A stretch of 64,000 bases of DNA from Parahalioglobus pacificus (GCF_014652275.1 NZ_BMYM01000002.1:930001-994000), one strand, 5' to 3'; shown: positions 7,825-17,688, numbered from the stretch's first letter. The notes: a model not told the origin generated them from the letters alone. Numbers and translations: made by a program.

Positions 7825-8691
7825 CTAGTTCTCCTTGGTCAGGGGTAGGAGTCGAATATTCCGAAACTCTACAGGATGGCTCTCTGATTGCAGCGCGACG
7901 TACCCCTGCGTTAGCGATACCGCTGCGCCCTGGTCGGCCAGGGCTTTGCCGTCGCCGCCCCAGGTGTCGAGCTGGGGCTGTGTGTATTCGATGGCTAGCT
8001 CACCATTGATGAAGTGCCGGATGCGTTCGCTGCCCTTTACCTCGATCTCCAGGCTGACCCATTGATCGCCCGGAAAACTGGCTGACTGCGAGTTCATGCA
8101 GTGTTGAGTGTGCAGTTGACCGTGGATGTAGACGTGCGTGCCCGGCGTACAGAGATTGGCTGTTGGGCGGTGTTCACCCTCGTGGGCGCCCAGTAATTGG
8201 GCTTCCAGCGATACGGGGAAATCCTGATTCAGAGCCATGGTGTCTGCCGACTGGCTGTGAAGCATGATGCCGCTGTTGCGCCAGGCCCATGCCATCGCCG
8301 AGCCTTCGGCGATCTGCTCGCCAACGAATCGGTACTCCAGCTGCAGGATGTAGTGAGAAAAGGGCGTTTCGTAGAACAGGTGGCCGAACTCACCTTGCCA
8401 CTCATCGTACTCGTCGTAGTTCACACTGAGCACGCCATTCGCGGCCCGGAAGGTGTTGCGATAGTTGTCACCGGCAGGTCGCCCCACGATCTTTGCCTGC
8501 CAACCGGTGAGAGAGTCGCCATCGAACAGCGATTGCCAATCAGCATCCGGCGCTACCTCAGCAGAGGGCGGGCTGGGTGGTGTGCCTGTGTAGCTGTACT
8601 GGCCAACCTTCAGGTAGACCTCGTAGAAAACCGCGGCGGCAATCACCAGTATCAGTATGAGTACAGCGAGACATTTCAGAATCAGGCGCAT
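7825..8691 (-). CDS. Membrane-anchored DUF1080 (3-keto-disaccharide hydrolase-like) protein
   Basis: The 288-residue protein has an N-terminal hydrophobic segment (about residues 4-24) ending without a clear cleavage or lipobox site, so it is probably anchored in the inner membrane facing the periplasm. The rest is a single concanavalin-like beta-sandwich of the DUF1080 type: it opens with LFDGDSLTGWQAK and later has the paired patterns SLEIEVKGSERIRHFINGELA and VALQSESHPVEFRNIRLL, all hallmarks of the family. Some family members hydrolyse 3-keto-glycosides. An acidic-residue-rich centre (YDEYDEWQGEFGHLFYE) lies where substrate usually binds. Neighbours are a 2OG-Fe(II) oxygenase 14 bases upstream and an SDR 2 bases downstream. 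An SDR that makes or uses a keto-sugar would fit, but this is inference. Confidence 0.8.
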   Translation of the reverse strand: MRLILKCLAVLILILVIAAAVFYEVYLKVGQYSYTGTPPSPPSAEVAPDADWQSLFDGDSLTGWQAKIVGRPAGDNYRNTFRAANGVLSVNYDEYDEWQGEFGHLFYETPFSHYILQLEYRFVGEQIAEGSAMAWAWRNSGIMLHSQSADTMALNQDFPVSLEAQLLGAHEGEHRPTANLCTPGTHVYIHGQLHTQHCMNSQSASFPGDQWVSLEIEVKGSERIRHFINGELAIEYTQPQLDTWGGDGKALADQGAAVSLTQGYVALQSESHPVEFRNIRLLPLTKEN

Positions 8692-8705
8692 AAGTGTTCT
8701 TCTGG

Positions 8706-9698
8706 TTATCCAATGGGATTAAGTTCGGCCCCGTAGGGTGTGTGTTGCTCGCGCACCCACTTGCTGAGAAGCCACTTCTCTCCGCGGGTTACTGGTTGAC
8801 CCTCATGCAGCGAGGATCGCAGGGGTTGGCCATTATCGTCGGTATTATTAAAGCGTAGCAAAGCGCCTGGCGGCGTGTGCACATCGATGCCCAGCCGGGG
8901 AAATGCAGTGGCCCCGCCCTCAAATCCTTGATCGCCCAGCGTGAGCAGCACGGTCAATGTGCGCTGGCCACCCTGCGCCATGCCCTGTGGCGAGTGTGCC
9001 TGTTCGCTGGGTAGGCAATCGTAATGGGCCTTGTAACGCTCGCCTGGCGTGTAGTGCAGCAGGCTGAACACTTCGCCGCACCGCGGGTCGTAATTGGCTG
9101 TTAAGCCCATACGCTGTTCCAGTAGTTTACCCGCCCAGCCCAGCTGTTCCGGAAACCACTGTGCGGCGCTGTTTATGCGCACCGGGTGTCGTACGGCCGC
9201 GCCCGTGTCGGGGTCAACGACCGCGGACGGGCGCAGCGCCCGGCCCAAACTGTTGCGAATAAAGGCCAAGAGGGTGTGTGGCGCAAAGTCCAAGCACTGG
9301 TACACGGCCAGGCCGTCCTGGGCGGCAACTTCGCGCCATGGTGGTGATGACCATGTTGCAGTGAGTGCATCGGTTGTGGCGCCAAGCCCCTGTAACTTGG
9401 CCCATTTTTCATAGAGCGAAACAATGAACCGCGCTTGCTTGTGACCCTTTCCGGCGCAGTGCCGCAGGGACTCGCTCCAGTGAGCTTCGCCAACCCAGCC
9501 GTGAAAGCAACTGAGCTCGGCTTCAAACAGCACAGTGTCTAAATGCTGCGCCCCGCCTTTGTGGTCTTTTAGCCAGCTGTCTACCGCGGACGTGTTGCCC
9601 GCCCCCAGCCAGCCGTGAATAAGAAGGTTTCGCGCGATAGGGTTGCCCCGATCTGCGTCTTGCATCAGGGTTCGCTGATAGTGGTCCTGCTCGTTCAC
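8706..9698 (-). CDS. 2-oxoglutarate/Fe(II)-dependent oxygenase, prolyl 4-hydroxylase-like, with helical-repeat N-terminus
   Basis: The C-terminal half is a double-stranded beta-helix oxygenase. AHYDCLP gives the iron-binding H-x-D. SLHEGQPVTRGEKW gives the distal His and the Lys that binds 2-oxoglutarate. TVLLTLGDQGFEGGATAFP is the typical prolyl-4-hydroxylase core. The N-terminal 100 or so residues look like Sel1/TPR-type helical repeats (GNPIARNLLIHGWL and later AGKGHKQARF), which may bind a protein substrate. The frame extends to 9794, inside the upstream SDR. I prefer a GTG at 9698, 22 bases after that SDR stop; an ATG at 9665 is also possible. It belongs to the SDR/DUF1080/SDR cluster. 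Substrate unknown. Confidence 0.8.
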   Translation of the reverse strand: MNEQDHYQRTLMQDADRGNPIARNLLIHGWLGAGNTSAVDSWLKDHKGGAQHLDTVLFEAELSCFHGWVGEAHWSESLRHCAGKGHKQARFIVSLYEKWAKLQGLGATTDALTATWSSPPWREVAAQDGLAVYQCLDFAPHTLLAFIRNSLGRALRPSAVVDPDTGAAVRHPVRINSAAQWFPEQLGWAGKLLEQRMGLTANYDPRCGEVFSLLHYTPGERYKAHYDCLPSEQAHSPQGMAQGGQRTLTVLLTLGDQGFEGGATAFPRLGIDVHTPPGALLRFNNTDDNGQPLRSSLHEGQPVTRGEKWLLSKWVREQHTPYGAELNPIG

Positions 9699-9720
9699 GG
9701 TGGTGATTGCCAGGATACAG

Positions 9721-10581
9721 CTAGCGCTGTCGCGCCGGTAATAAGCCCAGCATCTTCCCGATAATGCGGTCGAGCGCGCGTTCGGTTGCCACAACGCGTG
9801 CGACTTTTTCCAAGAGCCTTCCCTTCTCTACCGCATAGCGCACTTTGGGTTTGTTGGTGGTCAGTACGTGGTGAATAAGGCTACCCAGTCGCTCGGCCGG
9901 ATACCCGTTCTGCCCCTGTTCAATGAACATTCCGCTGAATTTTTGGATGATGTTGTAATAAGGCGAATGCTTATAGTCTTCTGCGTCTAGGTCGCTGGCC
10001 TTGTCCCAGATCGCGGTTTTTACCGGGCCAGGCCCGATAACAATGACATCAATGCCGTAGAGCAAGAGCTCTCTGCGCAGCGACTCTGAGTACCCCTCCA
10101 GTGCAAACTTTGATGCGGCATAGGGCCCCATAAATGGCATGGCACGTTTGCCGGCAACAGAGCTGATGTTCACGATGCGCCCCGGTGGGCCGGTGACTGC
10201 ATCATCGGCTCCAAGCAGTGGCGCAAAAGCGCGGGTCACCATGAACGGCCCCATCACATTCACGTCGAGTTGATGACGGAGGTCCTCGCTGCTTAACTCG
10301 GTCAATGGGCCGGCAACGGCGATGCCTGCGTTGTTTACCAGTCCTGCCAGGGTGGCGCCACCCAGCGCGCCGCGCACACAGTCTGCCGCCGCGTTAATCG
10401 CTTCCTCATCCGTGACGTCGAAGATAAGGGGTGAAAAATGTTCACCCAAGTCGGCTGCGATGCGGTCTGCGTCTGCCTGGGAGCGCACCGAGCCGAAAAC
10501 TTTAAAGCCGCCCGCGATTAGGCTCTGGCAAGCTGCATAACCAATACCGGTAGAGACGCCGGTGACCACGACTGCACGCAT
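9721..10581 (-). CDS. Short-chain dehydrogenase/reductase (SDR)
   Basis: A 286-residue SDR with the glycine-rich motif TGVSTGIG at residues 7-14, NNAG near 88-91, the serine of NISSVAG and the YAASK pair near 153-157. The second half (SPYYNIIQKFSGMFIEQGQ) resembles SDRs acting on retinoid- or steroid-like hydrophobic substrates, but that similarity is loose. It heads the minus-strand cluster with the oxygenase, DUF1080 protein and second SDR. The promoter should lie in the 341-base region shared with the divergent RND adaptor gene, so expression of the cluster and the pump may be linked. Confidence 0.85.
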   Translation of the reverse strand: MRAVVVTGVSTGIGYAACQSLIAGGFKVFGSVRSQADADRIAADLGEHFSPLIFDVTDEEAINAAADCVRGALGGATLAGLVNNAGIAVAGPLTELSSEDLRHQLDVNVMGPFMVTRAFAPLLGADDAVTGPPGRIVNISSVAGKRAMPFMGPYAASKFALEGYSESLRRELLLYGIDVIVIGPGPVKTAIWDKASDLDAEDYKHSPYYNIIQKFSGMFIEQGQNGYPAERLGSLIHHVLTTNKPKVRYAVEKGRLLEKVARVVATERALDRIIGKMLGLLPARQR

Positions 10582-10922
10582 GGGTTAACTCCGAGTGAAG
10601 ATGCGAGGGAGCCTAGTCTATCGCAGTCCCAATCCGGGAGGGCAAATTCTCAGCTCGCGTGCGACTGTATTGCTGTCGTCGGCCGATGCGACGTCCCGAG
10701 GCGGCCGGTAATGCCGGTTTTTGTGCCTGCTTTCGGGCATCTCGCAAGTGGGACGATGCTGTGAAACAATGCGCGCCCTCACAGCGGGCCCGGATTTCTG
10801 GACAAAGTCCAAACAGGACCGCACAACGTAATTACCATCCGGATTATCCGTTCAGGCCATCGCCCATTTCGTGGCGATGATATGGGGCGGATAGGGGAAG
10901 CGTTTAGGCTAGTAACGAAGCG
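10582..10922. other. Divergent promoter region between the SDR cluster and the RND pump
   Basis: A 341-base region without a convincing gene. It must contain the start signals of both divergent units, but I see no box pair close enough to consensus to mark. Short open frames on both strands lack ribosome-binding sites and family-like sequence. Confidence 0.5.
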
Positions 10923-11990
10923 ATGAAGATACTTGTTTTACTGATAGCCACAATGGCAATGCCTGCGATGGCTCAGCGCGAAGTGCCGGTGGGCGTGGCT
11001 CAGGCCGATGTGCGGCCCGTACTCCAGCAGCTACAAATCACAGGTTCGGTGACAGCTGCCCGGCGCGCGCGTCTGTCAGCGGAAACCAGCGGCAAGGTAA
11101 AGGCCGTGCTCGTAGAAGAGGGCATGCGGGTGGCTGCCGGAGATGTGCTGATCAAGTTGGATCAGGAGATCGCGCAGCTGGAGTTCGATGCCGCCGGCGC
11201 ACGTAAGCACCAGGCAGACCTAGCGGTACAGGATGCCCGACGCCGCCTTCGTGAAGCGCGTGAATTGATTCCCCAGGCCAGTATTGCCGAGAGTGTAGTA
11301 CGCGACATTGAAGCCGAGGTTGCTGAGGATCAGGCCGCTTTTGCTGCGGCGACCGCTGAAGCACGTCGCCTGGAGGCGCTATTGGAGCGCACGGAGGTGC
11401 GGGCGCCCTTTGATGCTGTGGTGGCGGCCAAACTCACTGAGATCGGCGAATGGGTGAGTCCGGGCCAGTCGGTGCTTGCGCTGGTCTCCAGCGACGAAGT
11501 GCGCCTGGATTTTGCCGTTGCGGACGACTATCTGGGTGCCATCGATGACAGTGTGCGCGTCACCTACCGGGTGGGATTGGGTAACGACCGGAGTTACGAA
11601 GGGCGCATAGCAACGGCAGTGCCCGTGAGCGATCCTGCAGCCCGTACTTTCCTACTGCGCGTCTTGCCGCAAGATGATGCGCCGGCCCTTGTGCCGGGCA
11701 TGTCGGTGAAGGCAGATGTTCAAGTACCGGCCGGTCGCGACGGCGTAGTGGTGAGCCGTGATGCCATCGTTCGTTACCCGGACGGACGCAGCGTTGTGTG
11801 GGTGATTGTCGAGGCGGATGGCATAACGACGGTGGGAGAAAAGCGTGTACAGCAGGGCCTGCAGTTCGGCGGTCTGGTGGAGATACTCAGTGGCCTCGAA
11901 GGCAATGAGCGCGTTGTTGTTCGTGGCAATGAGGCGCTGCGGGCAGGGCAGCCAGTTCGTATAACCGATATTGCATCGCCCGCCGTCTAG
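10923..11990 (+). CDS. RND efflux periplasmic adaptor (membrane fusion protein)
   Basis: The 355-residue protein has a signal peptide (1 to about 17, ending AMA; no lipobox Cys). A lipoyl-like hairpin half follows (SAETSGKVKAVLVEEGMRV). An alpha-helical coiled-coil hairpin spans about 90-155, with alternating Ala/Glu/Arg. The second lipoyl half (VRAPFDAVVAAKLTEIGEWVSPGQ) and beta-barrel and membrane-proximal domains complete it. These proteins bridge the inner-membrane RND pump and an outer-membrane channel. The permease gene starts 10 bases downstream, so the two are co-translated. No TolC-like channel gene is present, so the pump probably borrows a channel encoded elsewhere. Confidence 0.92.
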   Translation: MKILVLLIATMAMPAMAQREVPVGVAQADVRPVLQQLQITGSVTAARRARLSAETSGKVKAVLVEEGMRVAAGDVLIKLDQEIAQLEFDAAGARKHQADLAVQDARRRLREARELIPQASIAESVVRDIEAEVAEDQAAFAAATAEARRLEALLERTEVRAPFDAVVAAKLTEIGEWVSPGQSVLALVSSDEVRLDFAVADDYLGAIDDSVRVTYRVGLGNDRSYEGRIATAVPVSDPAARTFLLRVLPQDDAPALVPGMSVKADVQVPAGRDGVVVSRDAIVRYPDGRSVVWVIVEADGITTVGEKRVQQGLQFGGLVEILSGLEGNERVVVRGNEALRAGQPVRITDIASPAV

Positions 11991-12000
11991 GAGCAGCACC

Positions 12001-15000
12001 ATGTTTGAGCAGATCGTTCGAAGAGGCACGCTGACTACGGTCGTGGTGCTGATCGTTGCCGTTCTGGGAATCGTGGCGGCGTTGCGTATTCCTGTGCAGA
12101 TGATTCCCGATCTCGACGTTCGGGTTATTACCGTTGTTACCAGCTGGCCAGGGGCCAGCCCGCAGGACGTGGAAAAAGAGATCCTGATTGAGCAGGAGGA
12201 GTATCTGCGAAACCTGCCCAGTCTGACCCGTGTGCTCGCCTCCGCATCCAGTGGCCAGGCGCGGATTGAACTGGAGTTTCCCTTCGGGACCGACATTACT
12301 GACATGCTCATCCGGGTGAACAACGCGCTCAGTCAGGTGCCGTCTTACCCGGAAAATGTGGATGAGCCGCGTATCTTCGCCACCTCCTTCTCCAGCAATT
12401 TCTTCATGTTCTTTGCCATCACGCCGCTGCCGGGCAACCCCAGGCAGTTGGATTTGGACCTGATGGTGGACTTCGTCGAAGACAGTGTCCGACCCCGCTT
12501 ATCCAGAATTCTCGGCGTGTCTGAGGTCGCGGTATGGGGCGGTGCAAATCGACAGATTCAGATTCTTGTAGACCCCGCGCGTTTGGCCCAACGTGGATTG
12601 GGCTTGGGGGATGTGCGTGATGCCATACGCAGTCGCAACCGCGATCGCTCAGGCGGTGAGGTTGAAGCGGGCAAGCGCAAATATGTGCTGCGTACGATTG
12701 GCCGTTTCGATTCCCTGGATGAATTGAATGACCTGGTGCTGAGCCGTCGTGGCGATACCGTGACTCGCCTGTTTGATGTCGCTGAAGTGCAACTTGACCA
12801 CTTTGAAAAGCGGGGTTACTCCAGTATCAATGGCTCGCCCGCCATCAGTCTGGCCATGCGCAGGGAAGCGGGTTCTAACGTCATTGATATAAAGCGCGAA
12901 GCACTGGCGGAACTGGAACGGTTGAACGCAGAACTACTGGAACCCGCTGGCCTGAGCATACGTAGTACCTCCGATGACGTGCAGTACGTAGAAAACTCGG
13001 TGCGCAATGTGTGGCAGAACCTCATCCTGGGTGCCTTACTGGCGACAGGGGTTATGTTCCTGTTCCTGCGCTCCTTTCGCACCACTTTGATCGGCGTTAT
13101 TGGTGTGCCAATCTGCATCATCGTCGCATTTGTTGGTTTGCTGCTAGCCGGTCGTACAGTGAATGTGATCTCACTCGCGGGCATTGCCTTTGCTATTGGT
13201 ATGACCCTGGATAACAGTATCGTTGTCCTGGAGAGCATTGAGCTGGAAAGCAAGAAGGGCAAGGCGCGCCTGCAGGCGGCCCTGGACGGCGTTAAGAGTG
13301 TGTGGCCGGCGGTGTTTGCGTCCACCATGACAACGGTGTTGGTGTTTATCCCGGTAGCATTTGTGCAGCAGGAAGCGGGGCAGCTCTATTCGGATGTAGC
13401 CATCGCTATTTCGGCGGCAATCCTTGCGTCGATGCTGGTGGCCATAACCGTGTTGCCAACCGCAGCGGCGCGCTTCACGCCTACTACGCGACAAGACAAC
13501 GCCTTGCACGGGATTGGTGAGCGGCTGCGCGACAGGACGCTGTCCGCGGTTGACTGGATGCTGGCCACAGGCAGGCGAAGAATGACGGTGGTGGTTTCTA
13601 CGCTGTTGGTTAGCGGAGCGATCGTTGTCTTCCTGACCCCGCCGGCTGAGTACCTTCCTGAGGGCGAAGAGCCCAAGGTGTTTGCTCGAATGAGTGCGCC
13701 CCCTGGCTACAACATGCAGGCGATGAAAGTCATCGCTGAAGAAATTGAGGCGTACTTCCTGCCTCACGTGGGTGCCGACCCTGATGTCTTCCATCGCGGG
13801 GAGTCTGCTGTGCCGGCCATGAAGTACATGAACCTGCGCTATGCCGCCGACAATGTGCGCATTGTTGCCGAGCCTTCGGATGTTGGTGATATCGAAGCAT
13901 TAATGGATGTAATGACCGCCAAGTACCGGGAGTACCCGGGTATGCGGGCCTTTGCCAGCCGCGGCTCCATCATCAGCTCGAACGACGGCGGTACGCGCAG
14001 CATCAACCTGGATATCTCCGGCGCGCGTCTGGAAGACATTTATCGCGTGGCCCTCGCTGCTTATCGACGTGCCGGTGAGGTGTTTGATAACCCTCGGATA
14101 CAGAGCCAGCCCTCGTCGCTGACTCTGGCGCAGCCCATGGTGGAGATAAGACCGGACTGGGAACGCGCTGCTGAGGCGGGACTGACTGCCCAGGAACTCG
14201 GATTCACGGTCGCAGCCTTAACGGACGGTAGCTATGTCGATGAGTTCTTTCTCGATGACGACAAGATAGACATCTATCTCTACAGCAACGTGGGTCAGAA
14301 CGCCGAACTGGAAACATTGGGGCAGTTACCCGTGTACACCCCAACGGGCTCAGTGTTGCCACTGGCCTCTTTGGCAACCATCGACGAAACCATCGATACG
14401 GATTCCCTGCGCCGCGTTAACGGGCGTCGCACCGTCACCCTGAACATTATTCCGCCGCGATCGGTGGCACTGGAGACGGGGGTGGACATCGTGCGCGATG
14501 AACTGGTGGCCCAACTGCGTGAAGCGGGTGAGATCCCTGCAGGTGTGGATATCACCATTTCGGGTGCGGCAGACCAGTTGGATGCCACGCGTGACTCCCT
14601 GCAGGGCAATTACCTGGTGGCACTGGTGATTATCTATCTGCTGCTGGTAGCGATCTTCTCGCACTGGGGTTACCCCTTGCTGATTATGACGTCGATTCCG
14701 CTGGGTATCGCCGGTGGCATCGTTGGGCTTGCCCTGCTCAATGGTGTGGGTGCGCTGCTTCCGGCGCTGGGCATGACTGCCATCTCCCAGCCCTTCGACA
14801 TGATCTCTATGCTGGGCTTTTTGATCCTCATGGGGACGGTAGTCAACAACCCGATCTTGATTGTGGATTTGGCGGTTAAAAACCTGCACGAGGGCCTGGC
14901 ACCGGTAGACGCAGTGAGTCGTGCAGTTTCCGCGCGCCTGCGCCCCATTGCCATGTCCACCATCACAACCTTATTCGGGCTTGCTCCTCTGGTGCTTATT

Positions 15001-15174
15001 CCCGGCGCCGGTACTGAGCTTTATCGTGGTGTGGGCGCAATTGTTATGTTCGGCATTATGGGTGCTGCGATTGTTACCCTTACGATGTTGCCAGCGTTAA
15101 CGGTGGCGGTGCTGAATGTGATGCAGCGGCGCGGGATTGCTACAGCGCCTCAGGCTTCCCCCTCTGCCAGTTGA
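12001..15174 (+). CDS. RND-family inner-membrane efflux permease
   Basis: A 1057-residue AcrB-type protein, the usual length for the family, with a first transmembrane helix at about 10-28, a large periplasmic loop, a central block of helices, a second loop and a final block. The TM4 motif reads AIGMTLDNSIVVLE, where AcrB has two adjacent aspartates; the second is Asn here, as in many other hydrophobe exporters of the family. TM10 has GTVVNNPILIVD. The pump exports toxic or lipophilic compounds using the proton gradient. The ATG at 12001 has AGGAG 7 bases upstream that overlaps the adaptor stop; a possible earlier start (11971) would lie inside the adaptor. A TonB receptor for a lipophilic substrate follows, but from its own region. 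Confidence 0.92.
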   Translation: MFEQIVRRGTLTTVVVLIVAVLGIVAALRIPVQMIPDLDVRVITVVTSWPGASPQDVEKEILIEQEEYLRNLPSLTRVLASASSGQARIELEFPFGTDITDMLIRVNNALSQVPSYPENVDEPRIFATSFSSNFFMFFAITPLPGNPRQLDLDLMVDFVEDSVRPRLSRILGVSEVAVWGGANRQIQILVDPARLAQRGLGLGDVRDAIRSRNRDRSGGEVEAGKRKYVLRTIGRFDSLDELNDLVLSRRGDTVTRLFDVAEVQLDHFEKRGYSSINGSPAISLAMRREAGSNVIDIKREALAELERLNAELLEPAGLSIRSTSDDVQYVENSVRNVWQNLILGALLATGVMFLFLRSFRTTLIGVIGVPICIIVAFVGLLLAGRTVNVISLAGIAFAIGMTLDNSIVVLESIELESKKGKARLQAALDGVKSVWPAVFASTMTTVLVFIPVAFVQQEAGQLYSDVAIAISAAILASMLVAITVLPTAAARFTPTTRQDNALHGIGERLRDRTLSAVDWMLATGRRRMTVVVSTLLVSGAIVVFLTPPAEYLPEGEEPKVFARMSAPPGYNMQAMKVIAEEIEAYFLPHVGADPDVFHRGESAVPAMKYMNLRYAADNVRIVAEPSDVGDIEALMDVMTAKYREYPGMRAFASRGSIISSNDGGTRSINLDISGARLEDIYRVALAAYRRAGEVFDNPRIQSQPSSLTLAQPMVEIRPDWERAAEAGLTAQELGFTVAALTDGSYVDEFFLDDDKIDIYLYSNVGQNAELETLGQLPVYTPTGSVLPLASLATIDETIDTDSLRRVNGRRTVTLNIIPPRSVALETGVDIVRDELVAQLREAGEIPAGVDITISGAADQLDATRDSLQGNYLVALVIIYLLLVAIFSHWGYPLLIMTSIPLGIAGGIVGLALLNGVGALLPALGMTAISQPFDMISMLGFLILMGTVVNNPILIVDLAVKNLHEGLAPVDAVSRAVSARLRPIAMSTITTLFGLAPLVLIPGAGTELYRGVGAIVMFGIMGAAIVTLTMLPALTVAVLNVMQRRGIATAPQASPSAS

Positions 15175-15408
15175 TGTCTGTGCCGTAGGTCACGGCGCAG
15201 CAGCACAACCCGGTACAACTATTGAGAACGGCACGCGGATTCGCGCGCTGTTTTCGCGTTTTGGCGCAAGGTGCACGGTATATTTCGCGGTGATGCACGA
15301 CGCAGATCGTGAATAGTTGTGATGTGCTATGCCTGCGCTTGGGTATAGTCGAATAACAAATATAACGAACGGCGCAGACACGCTGTCGCAAGAGTGAGGA
15401 ACCCCTTA

Positions 15409-17643
15409 ATGCTAAACACCGGTCGTAAGACGCTGCCCCTGGCAGTGGCGTTTGTAGCCGCCAGTCAGGCAATGCTGGCATCCGCCCAACTTGAAGAAGT
15501 GATTGTGACTGCGCAGAAACGCGTGGAATCCCTGCAGGACACCCCCCTGTCAATCACCGCTTACAGTGCAGATATGCTGGAAAACCAGCGTATCCAGAAT
15601 CTGACGGATCTGTCTGTTCAGGCGCCCAGCTTGCAGGCTTATGACTTCCCGACATCAACCAGCAATATTTCGCTGTTTCTACGCGGTTTCGGTAACACCG
15701 ACTCGCAGACTCTGACTATCGACAACCCGGTCGGACTGTACATTGATGGCGTGTACATCGCGCGGACCTCTGGCGCGACCCTGAACGTGTTGGATCTGGA
15801 GCGTGTTGAAATTCTCCGTGGTCCACAGGGCACCCTGTTTGGGCGTAACTCGTCGGCCGGTGCGATCAGCCTGATTACCAAGCGTCCTGGGGATGAGTTT
15901 CAGGCAACGGTAACAGCCGGTGCCGGCGAGTTCGGCCACTGGAATGCGGGTATCACCTTCGATGCGCCCATCAGTGAGCAACTGAAGGTAAAGGCAACCT
16001 ATAACACAGAGTCCACCGATGGCTGGGTAGAAAACAAAGGCCCTAACCCGGTAGTGGATCAGCCCGCTGAAGATTTCTACCAGAACGAGCAGGAGGGCTG
16101 GCGCATTGCGGTGGCTTTTGATCCCACAGACAACTTCTCCGTGGACTACAGCTACGACTGGTCTGAAGTCGACAGCACTGCCCCTTATTATCAGCAGGAC
16201 CCAAGCAGCCGTCAGGAAGAAACCACCCATCTCTTCCTTGGCGGTGCGCCGTACCGCTATGTGCTGCCGGAGAGTAATACCGAGCAATCGGGCCATAACC
16301 TCACCCTGTCTTGGGCAATCAATGATTCACTGACCCTGAAGTCCATCACCGGGTACCGCTCCATGGAGGAGTATGCGGTCCAGAACTGGTCCGACACCCT
16401 CTTTTTTGCCACGGGCGTAGACTGGGAGACGGATGCCTTCAGCCAGGAGCTGCAGCTGCTTGGAGCAGCCTTTGAGGATCGCCTGCAATACATTGTGGGT
16501 TACTACTACTTCGACGAAGAGGGTGAGAAGGCCGAAGAGCAGTGGACCAATGCCAATACCCTGGCACTGGATGCCCTTGCCGAGCCGCTGGCGTCCCTCT
16601 CGGTATTGCTGGGTGGCAACAACCTCGGCATTCATACGCTGGATACGGATCTGGAGTCGCAGGCGTTTTTCGCCCAGGGTACGTTCACGCCGGACATTCT
16701 CGACTCCAGGCTGGATATCACACTGGGCCTGCGTTACACCGAGGACGAGCGCGATGCTACCCGCGGTGTTGACCCCAGCAACCCATCAATTCAGTTCTTC
16801 CCCGGACAGAACAGCCTGGACTACGACCGCACGGACTACACATTCGTGTTGGACTACGCCTTCACCGACGACCTTAGTGCCTATTTCCGCACGGCCACTG
16901 GCTACCGCGCCGGTGGCTCGGGAGAGCGCACGCTGGACTTCGGGCTGACCTTCGATGAGGAAGAGGCCCTGAGTTATGAAGTGGGTCTGAAGTCCGAGTG
17001 GTTGGATAACAGCCTGCGGATTAACGCGGCCCTGTTCTACACCGACTACGACGACTTCATTTTGACTATCAGCGGGCAACCCCCTCTGTTTGCTTCCTAC
17101 GTTGAAAACGTTAATGCAGGTGAGGCCTCTGTGGATGGGGTTGAGCTGGATATCATCTGGTCGATGTTTGAGAACGCCAACCTCACCATCAACTACACGT
17201 ATCTGGATACCGAGCTGAACGATGTCATCGTGCCTGACGACAGTTTCCTGCTGGCCGGCCCGCCGGCCAGCGCGGTGGATCTGCGCGGTGTGGACATTTC
17301 CAATCAGACCTTCATTCCCTTCGCGCCAGAGAACGCGGTATCGGCCGCCTTTGACTACAGCCTGCCCATGGCGGGCGGGTCCAGCCTGGATTTCCACCTG
17401 AATTACAGTTGGCGCGACGAACTGTTCTCTCAGTCTGGCCAGGGTTTGCCCGTGGACTCGCTGGGCCTGCTGGGCGGTCGCATCGCCTGGTCGGGTATTG
17501 AATTGGGCGGCACCAGCTGGACCGTGGCTGCCTGGGGTCGAAACCTCACCGACGAAGAAGAAGTGGTCTACAACCTGTCGGGATTTGGTTTCCAGTACAA
17601 CATGCCCCGCATGTACGGCGTGGACGTGAAGCTGGAGTTCTAA
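15409..17643 (+). CDS. TonB-dependent outer-membrane receptor
   Basis: A 744-residue receptor. The signal peptide (1 to about 26, ending ASA) is followed by a TonB box-like EEVIVTAQKR and a plug domain with LRGFG and the segment ERVEILRGPQGTLFGRNSSAGAI. The barrel ends in the C-terminal aromatic pattern (VKLEF). This subgroup, with EEVIVTAQKR and DTPLSITAYSADML, is expanded in marine and sphingomonad-like bacteria that live on complex or lipophilic carbon. The ATG at 15409 has GAGGAA 7 bases upstream; the GTG at 15394 is less likely. It is followed by a strong terminator and then by the acyl-CoA catabolic genes, whose substrate it may import; that link is inference. Confidence 0.92.
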   Translation: MLNTGRKTLPLAVAFVAASQAMLASAQLEEVIVTAQKRVESLQDTPLSITAYSADMLENQRIQNLTDLSVQAPSLQAYDFPTSTSNISLFLRGFGNTDSQTLTIDNPVGLYIDGVYIARTSGATLNVLDLERVEILRGPQGTLFGRNSSAGAISLITKRPGDEFQATVTAGAGEFGHWNAGITFDAPISEQLKVKATYNTESTDGWVENKGPNPVVDQPAEDFYQNEQEGWRIAVAFDPTDNFSVDYSYDWSEVDSTAPYYQQDPSSRQEETTHLFLGGAPYRYVLPESNTEQSGHNLTLSWAINDSLTLKSITGYRSMEEYAVQNWSDTLFFATGVDWETDAFSQELQLLGAAFEDRLQYIVGYYYFDEEGEKAEEQWTNANTLALDALAEPLASLSVLLGGNNLGIHTLDTDLESQAFFAQGTFTPDILDSRLDITLGLRYTEDERDATRGVDPSNPSIQFFPGQNSLDYDRTDYTFVLDYAFTDDLSAYFRTATGYRAGGSGERTLDFGLTFDEEEALSYEVGLKSEWLDNSLRINAALFYTDYDDFILTISGQPPLFASYVENVNAGEASVDGVELDIIWSMFENANLTINYTYLDTELNDVIVPDDSFLLAGPPASAVDLRGVDISNQTFIPFAPENAVSAAFDYSLPMAGGSSLDFHLNYSWRDELFSQSGQGLPVDSLGLLGGRIAWSGIELGGTSWTVAAWGRNLTDEEEVVYNLSGFGFQYNMPRMYGVDVKLEF

Positions 17644-17660
17644 GGCCTTATGGCGACTCG

Positions 17661-17688
17661 AAACCCCGCGCAAGCGGGGTTTTTTTTG
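17661..17688 (+). terminator. Rho-independent terminator after the TonB receptor
   Basis: Stem AACCCCGC/GCGGGGTT, loop GCAA, then a run of eight T. It lies about 20 bases after the receptor stop codon. Confidence 0.92.

Noticed and set aside
10618-10824. A 68-codon minus-strand frame in the divergent region before the RND adaptor
   Set aside because: No ribosome-binding site, Arg/Pro-rich composition, and it occupies the only space for the promoters of both divergent units.
11971-12000. An upstream start for the RND permease
   Set aside because: It would put ten extra polar residues before the first membrane helix and lies within the adaptor gene; the ATG at 12001 has a good ribosome-binding site.
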